From: Nitriliruptorales bacterium
GTDB lineage: Bacteria; Actinomycetota; Nitriliruptoria; Euzebyales; Egibacteraceae
Assembly: GCA_007119305.1 (NCBI GenBank)
Contig: SKPY01000073.1
Coordinates: forward strand, 1 to 9,028
DNA: 9,028 nucleotides
Direction: 5' to 3'
Below are positions 6,297-9,028 of the stretch, one piece after another. The notes beneath the pieces are model-generated. The model was given only the letters and a program-made list of their open reading frames with translations. It did not search any database and had not been told where the DNA came from. The translations under genes and the position numbers were made by a program. Position 1 is the first letter of the stretch. Each line of letters begins with the position of its first letter.

Positions 6297-7919
6297 ATGT
6301 CCGAGTCGTCCGTGATGATGATCGCCAACGGGGATCATCGTGAGTCCGCGAACCGTGTGTGCTGGGACGCGCAGGCGGCGTTCGAGGACAAGCTCACCAA
6401 GGCCTTCACGATGCAGGGCCGGGAGCTCGTGCGCGCACACCCCTACGATGCGCAGCGGGGGCACGGGTTCATCGCCAGCCAGGCGGAGGGCCTCGCGGTG
6501 CTCGCCGGGGTCGATCGGGCCGCGCCGCTGGTGGTCGCGGAGGGGGTGTGGCAGTTCAGCCAGCAGGTGCTCGGGGGGTTGTTGCGCCACGAGGGGCCGA
6601 TCCTGACCGTGGCGAACTGGGAGGGCCAGTGGCCGGGGCTCGTGGGGCTGCTCAACTTGAACGCTTCGTTGCTGAAGGCGGGGCGGGCGTACGACACGCT
6701 GTGGAGCAAGAACTTCGATGACGACTGGTTCCTGGGGCACTTGCGGACGTGGCTGGAGGGCGGGCGGATCGTGCACGACGACTCCCATGTGGCCTCGTTC
6801 GACGCCTCGCGTGTCGAGCGGGGGGCCCGGGAGCTGGCCGAGGAGCTCGCCGCCGGGCTGCGGGACCGTGGCGCGATCATGGGGGTGTTCGACGAGGGCT
6901 GCATGGGGATGTACAACGCGATCATCCCCGATGAGCTGCTGTTCCCGCTGGGGGTCTTCAAGGAGCGGCTGTCGCAGTCGGCGCTGTATGCCCAGACGAT
7001 GCGCGCGAGCGAGGAAGAGGCGCGCGAGGCACTGGGGTGGCTCACCGATCGGGGGATGCGTTTCCACTTCGGCCAGGACGAGGAAACCGAGCTCACCGAG
7101 CGTCAGGTGCTGCTGCAGCTGCGGATGTACGCGGCGGCGGCGCGCATGGCCGACCGGTACGGCTGCGACCTCATCGGCATCCAGTACCAGCTGGGGCTCG
7201 CCGACGTCCTGCCGGCGTCGGACCTCGCCGAGGGACTGCTCAACAACAGCGACCGCCCGCCGGTGCGCCGGGAGGACGGTAGCGTCATCGCCAAGGGCGA
7301 GCCGATCGTGCACTACAACGAGGTCGACGAGGGCGCCGGCCTCGACGCACTGCTCACGAACCGGGTCCACGGCGCGCTCGGCCAGCCGATCGAGACGACC
7401 CTGCACGACGTGCGCTGGGGCGACCGCGACGCGAGCGGGACCGTCGACGACTTCGTCTGGGTGTTCGAGATCTCCGGGCCCGCCCCTGCGGCGCACCACG
7501 TCGACGGGTATGCGGGCACGGAATCGCTGCGTCAGCCGGCGCTGTACTTCCGGCTGGGCGGCGGGTCGGTGCGCGGCATCGCCCATCCGGGGGAGATCGT
7601 GTGGTCGCGCGTGTTCGTGGAGAACGGCGAGCTGCACATGGACATCGGCCGCGCGACCGTGGTCGAGCTGCCGCGGGCGGAGACCGAGCGGCGCTGGGCG
7701 GAGACGACGCCCGAGTGGCCGATCATGCACGCCGTGCTCCACGGCGTCACCCGTGACCAGTTCATGGGTCGCCACCGCTCGAATCACATCCAGGTCGCGT
7801 ACGGCCACGACGCGGTGGGCGCGGACCGCGCGCTGGCCGTGAAGGCCGCCCTCGCCGCAGACCTGGGGCTGCGCGTGCACGTGTGCGGCGCCCGCCCAGA
7901 CGGCGCATCGCTGCTGTAG
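6297..7919 (+). CDS. L-fucose isomerase-like protein
   Basis: A 540-residue cytosolic protein of the L-fucose/L-arabinose isomerase superfamily, somewhat shorter than E. coli FucI (591). Such enzymes interconvert an aldose and a ketose, for example L-fucose and L-fuculose, with a bound divalent metal. The middle carries DEGCMGMYNAIIPDELL, matching the family's MGxxxxIxP-type segment, and LAEGLLNNS followed by VHYNEVDEGAGLDALL and, near the end, RSNHIQVAYG. By remembered comparison with FucI, Glu312, Asp344 and His497 fall where the metal-binding Glu, Asp and His are expected, so the enzyme looks intact. Between Glu312 and Asp344 there is a short extra loop (RREDGSVIAKGEP). It precedes a sugar kinase by 11 bases, the usual isomerase-kinase pair. 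Glycine codons switch from mostly GGG to mostly GGC near 7077. The substrate may be L-fucose, D-arabinose or a related sugar. Confidence 0.85.
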   Translation: MSESSVMMIANGDHRESANRVCWDAQAAFEDKLTKAFTMQGRELVRAHPYDAQRGHGFIASQAEGLAVLAGVDRAAPLVVAEGVWQFSQQVLGGLLRHEGPILTVANWEGQWPGLVGLLNLNASLLKAGRAYDTLWSKNFDDDWFLGHLRTWLEGGRIVHDDSHVASFDASRVERGARELAEELAAGLRDRGAIMGVFDEGCMGMYNAIIPDELLFPLGVFKERLSQSALYAQTMRASEEEAREALGWLTDRGMRFHFGQDEETELTERQVLLQLRMYAAAARMADRYGCDLIGIQYQLGLADVLPASDLAEGLLNNSDRPPVRREDGSVIAKGEPIVHYNEVDEGAGLDALLTNRVHGALGQPIETTLHDVRWGDRDASGTVDDFVWVFEISGPAPAAHHVDGYAGTESLRQPALYFRLGGGSVRGIAHPGEIVWSRVFVENGELHMDIGRATVVELPRAETERRWAETTPEWPIMHAVLHGVTRDQFMGRHRSNHIQVAYGHDAVGADRALAVKAALAADLGLRVHVCGARPDGASLL

Positions 7920-7930
7920 GGTCGCGCCCC

Positions 7931-8380
7931 ATGAGCCTGCTGCTCGGCATCGACAGCGGCACGTCGAGCACCAAGGGCGTGCTCGTGCGGCCGGACGGGA
8001 GCATCGTCGCTCGGGCCCAGGTCGGCCACGGCGTGTCCTCTCCCCACCCCGGCCGGTTCGAGCATGACCCGGAAGGGGTGTGGTGGAGCGACTTCTCCGC
8101 TGTGGTCGGTCGGCTCACCGCCGATGCGGACGCCCCGATCGCCTCGCTGGCCGTGAGCGGCATCGGTCCCTGCCTCCTGCCGGCCGACGAGGGCGGCCCG
8201 CTGCGTCCCCGCGATCCTCTACGGCATCGACAGCCGGGCCACGGCAGAGATCGCCGAGCTGGACGCGAGCCTCGGCGCCGAGACGATCATCGCCCGCTGC
8301 GGCTCGCCGCTGCCACGCAGGCGGTTCAAGGCGCTCCGGAGCGGGCGCGCTGCGTCGCCGGTGCCGCCCCGCCGCCGTGA
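7931..8380 (+). pseudogene. FGGY-family sugar kinase, frameshifted and truncated
   Basis: The ATG at 7931 follows the isomerase stop by 11 bases, with a weak AGGG overlapping that stop. The N-terminus LLLGIDSGTSSTKGVLV is the FGGY ATP-binding start, followed by FEHDPEGVWW and AVSGIGPCLLPADEGGPLRP. At the CCCC run 8207-8210 the frame breaks. The expected continuation AILYGIDSRATAEIAELDASLG and ARCGSPL is read in the next frame (8211-8312), and TQAV returns to the first frame at 8315. Recognisable kinase sequence stops near 8326, and the original frame ends at a TGA at 8378-8380. Only about 130 of the usual 480-510 residues are present, without the second FGGY domain, so no working kinase can be made from this copy. 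Relatives phosphorylate L-fuculose, xylulose or similar ketoses. One or both frameshifts could be sequencing errors, but the missing C-terminus cannot be explained by small errors alone. Confidence 0.8.
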
Positions 8381-8413
8381 CGGCGTCGTTACGGTGCCGT
8401 GGCAGCGCGGTGA
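8327..8413 (+). other. Unassigned junction between kinase and tail-sheath remnants
   Basis: This 87-base stretch matches neither the kinase nor the sheath pattern in any frame I could read. It contains the 12-base perfect palindrome CGCTCCGGAGCG (8332-8343). I see no insertion sequence ends, tRNA or obvious target-site duplication that would explain how the two remnants came together. Confidence 0.4.
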
Positions 8414-9028
8414 CGCGCCGGGACTATCGTGGCCGCTGGCGTGCCCACTGGGGCGGTCGCGGTCTCCTGTTCCCTGTAGCACTTCTTCGCCAACGGCGGC
8501 ACCGACGCGATCGTCGTGCGCTGCTACCGCCGACCGTCCGAGCCGCAGCAGGACGAGGGCGCCGCAGCGGACGGTGTGGCCTTCCGCACGCTGCCCGCCT
8601 GGGTGATCGAGGCCCAGGGCAAGCTGACGCTGGCGTTGAACCCCAGCGACGGCGACACGATGACGATCGGCCCGAAGACCTACACCTTCGAGGAGGTGGA
8701 CGAGGGCGAGGGCCTCACCGACACCGACGGGCACATCCGCATCGATCGCACGGTCGAGGCCACGCGCAGCAACGTCGTCGCCGCGATCAACCGCACCGGA
8801 GCGGCGGGCACGCAGTACGCCGCGGCGACGACCCGCCAAGGCGCCGATCCGTCGGCGCCGCCGACGGCAGCGCAGGGCGTCCTGGACATCCGGGACAACA
8901 ACGTCACCTCTACTTCCCGCGGGTCCGCATGGCCAACCCGCTGCGGGAGAACCAGCTGTCCACCTTCGCGCCGTGCGGGGTGATCGCCGGGGTGTACGCC
9001 CGCACCGACGCCCAGCGGGGTGTGTGGA
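8414..9028 (+). pseudogene. Contractile-tail sheath protein remnant (phage tail or injection system), broken, running off the window
   Basis: Sheath-like pieces appear in order but not in one frame. GTIVAAGVPTGAVAV (8420-8464) resembles the N-terminal entry strand. HFFANGGTDAIVVR (8480-8521) is a typical sheath N-terminal motif, but an in-frame TAG (8477-8479) stands just before it, where CAG for the common Gln-His-Phe-Phe is expected. About 40 residues usually separating these two pieces are missing. The same frame continues to about 8907 with NPSDGDTMTIGPKTYTF and VVAAINRTGAAGTQYAAATT, a beta-rich module common in phage structural proteins. The C-terminal domain, YFPRVRMANPLRE and APCGVIAGVYARTDAQRGVW, is read in the next frame from 8911 to the last base. 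Sheath proteins polymerise around the tail tube and contract. At least one nonsense change, one frameshift and probable deletions argue against function. Phage and extracellular injection-system origins cannot be separated here. Confidence 0.7.

Noticed and set aside
6718..7842. 374-codon plus-strand open frame overlapping the isomerase gene in another frame
   Set aside because: Its product is dominated by Arg, Ser, Thr and Cys, as expected from reading high-GC codons out of frame.
6195..7880. 561-codon minus-strand open frame opposite the isomerase gene
   Set aside because: The plus strand encodes a recognisable isomerase with its active-site residues. The minus-strand product is a low-complexity Arg/His/Pro-rich shadow.
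8321..8342. GGTTCAA followed by a palindrome, considered as a tRNA T-arm or attachment site at the kinase break
   Set aside because: No acceptor, D-arm or anticodon arm can be built around it, and no second copy is present in the window.

Overview
The window is high-GC DNA with dense, same-strand genes, short intergenic gaps, ATGA start/stop overlaps and some GTG starts. This fits an actinomycete (Actinomycetota). Nothing seen fixes the genus.

Layout, all on the + strand. (1) Positions 1-1421 hold the tail of an upstream operon: the C-terminal part of an aldo/keto reductase of the sugar 1-dehydrogenase type, overlapping by 4 bases a COG3618 amidohydrolase resembling L-fucono/L-rhamnono-lactonases. 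(2) Positions 1422-1585 are a regulatory gap with a good sigma-70-like promoter (TTGACA, 17-base spacer, TACGGT). A CG-centred palindrome of LacI-operator shape lies just downstream of it. (3) Positions 1586-5161 encode a complete ribose/galactose-type sugar ABC importer: double ATPase, permease and lipoprotein binding protein. (4) Positions 5234-7919 encode a Gfo/Idh/MocA sugar dehydrogenase and an L-fucose-isomerase-like protein. (5) Positions 7931 to about 8326 are the frameshifted N-terminal quarter of an FGGY sugar kinase, cut off short. (6) From about 8414 to the window end there is broken coding sequence resembling a contractile-tail sheath protein of a phage or contractile injection system.

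Together the genes describe import and catabolism of an aldose, most likely a 6-deoxy or related sugar such as L-fucose; the substrate is inferred from family only. Two chemistries are present. The oxidative route is aldose dehydrogenase, then lactone, then lactonase. The phosphorylative route is isomerase, then kinase. The kinase is visibly broken, so if the sequence is correct the isomerase route lacks its local kinase, while the oxidative enzymes look intact where they can be seen.

I see no clear previously undescribed system. The points most worth checking are the decayed kinase/tail-sheath junction (8200-9028), the palindrome CCGTACGG shared by two upstream regions, the LacI-type operator at the promoter, two RNA hairpins before the dehydrogenase gene, and an abrupt change of glycine codon use inside the isomerase gene. 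I found no convincing minus-strand gene, RNA gene, CRISPR array or insertion sequence.
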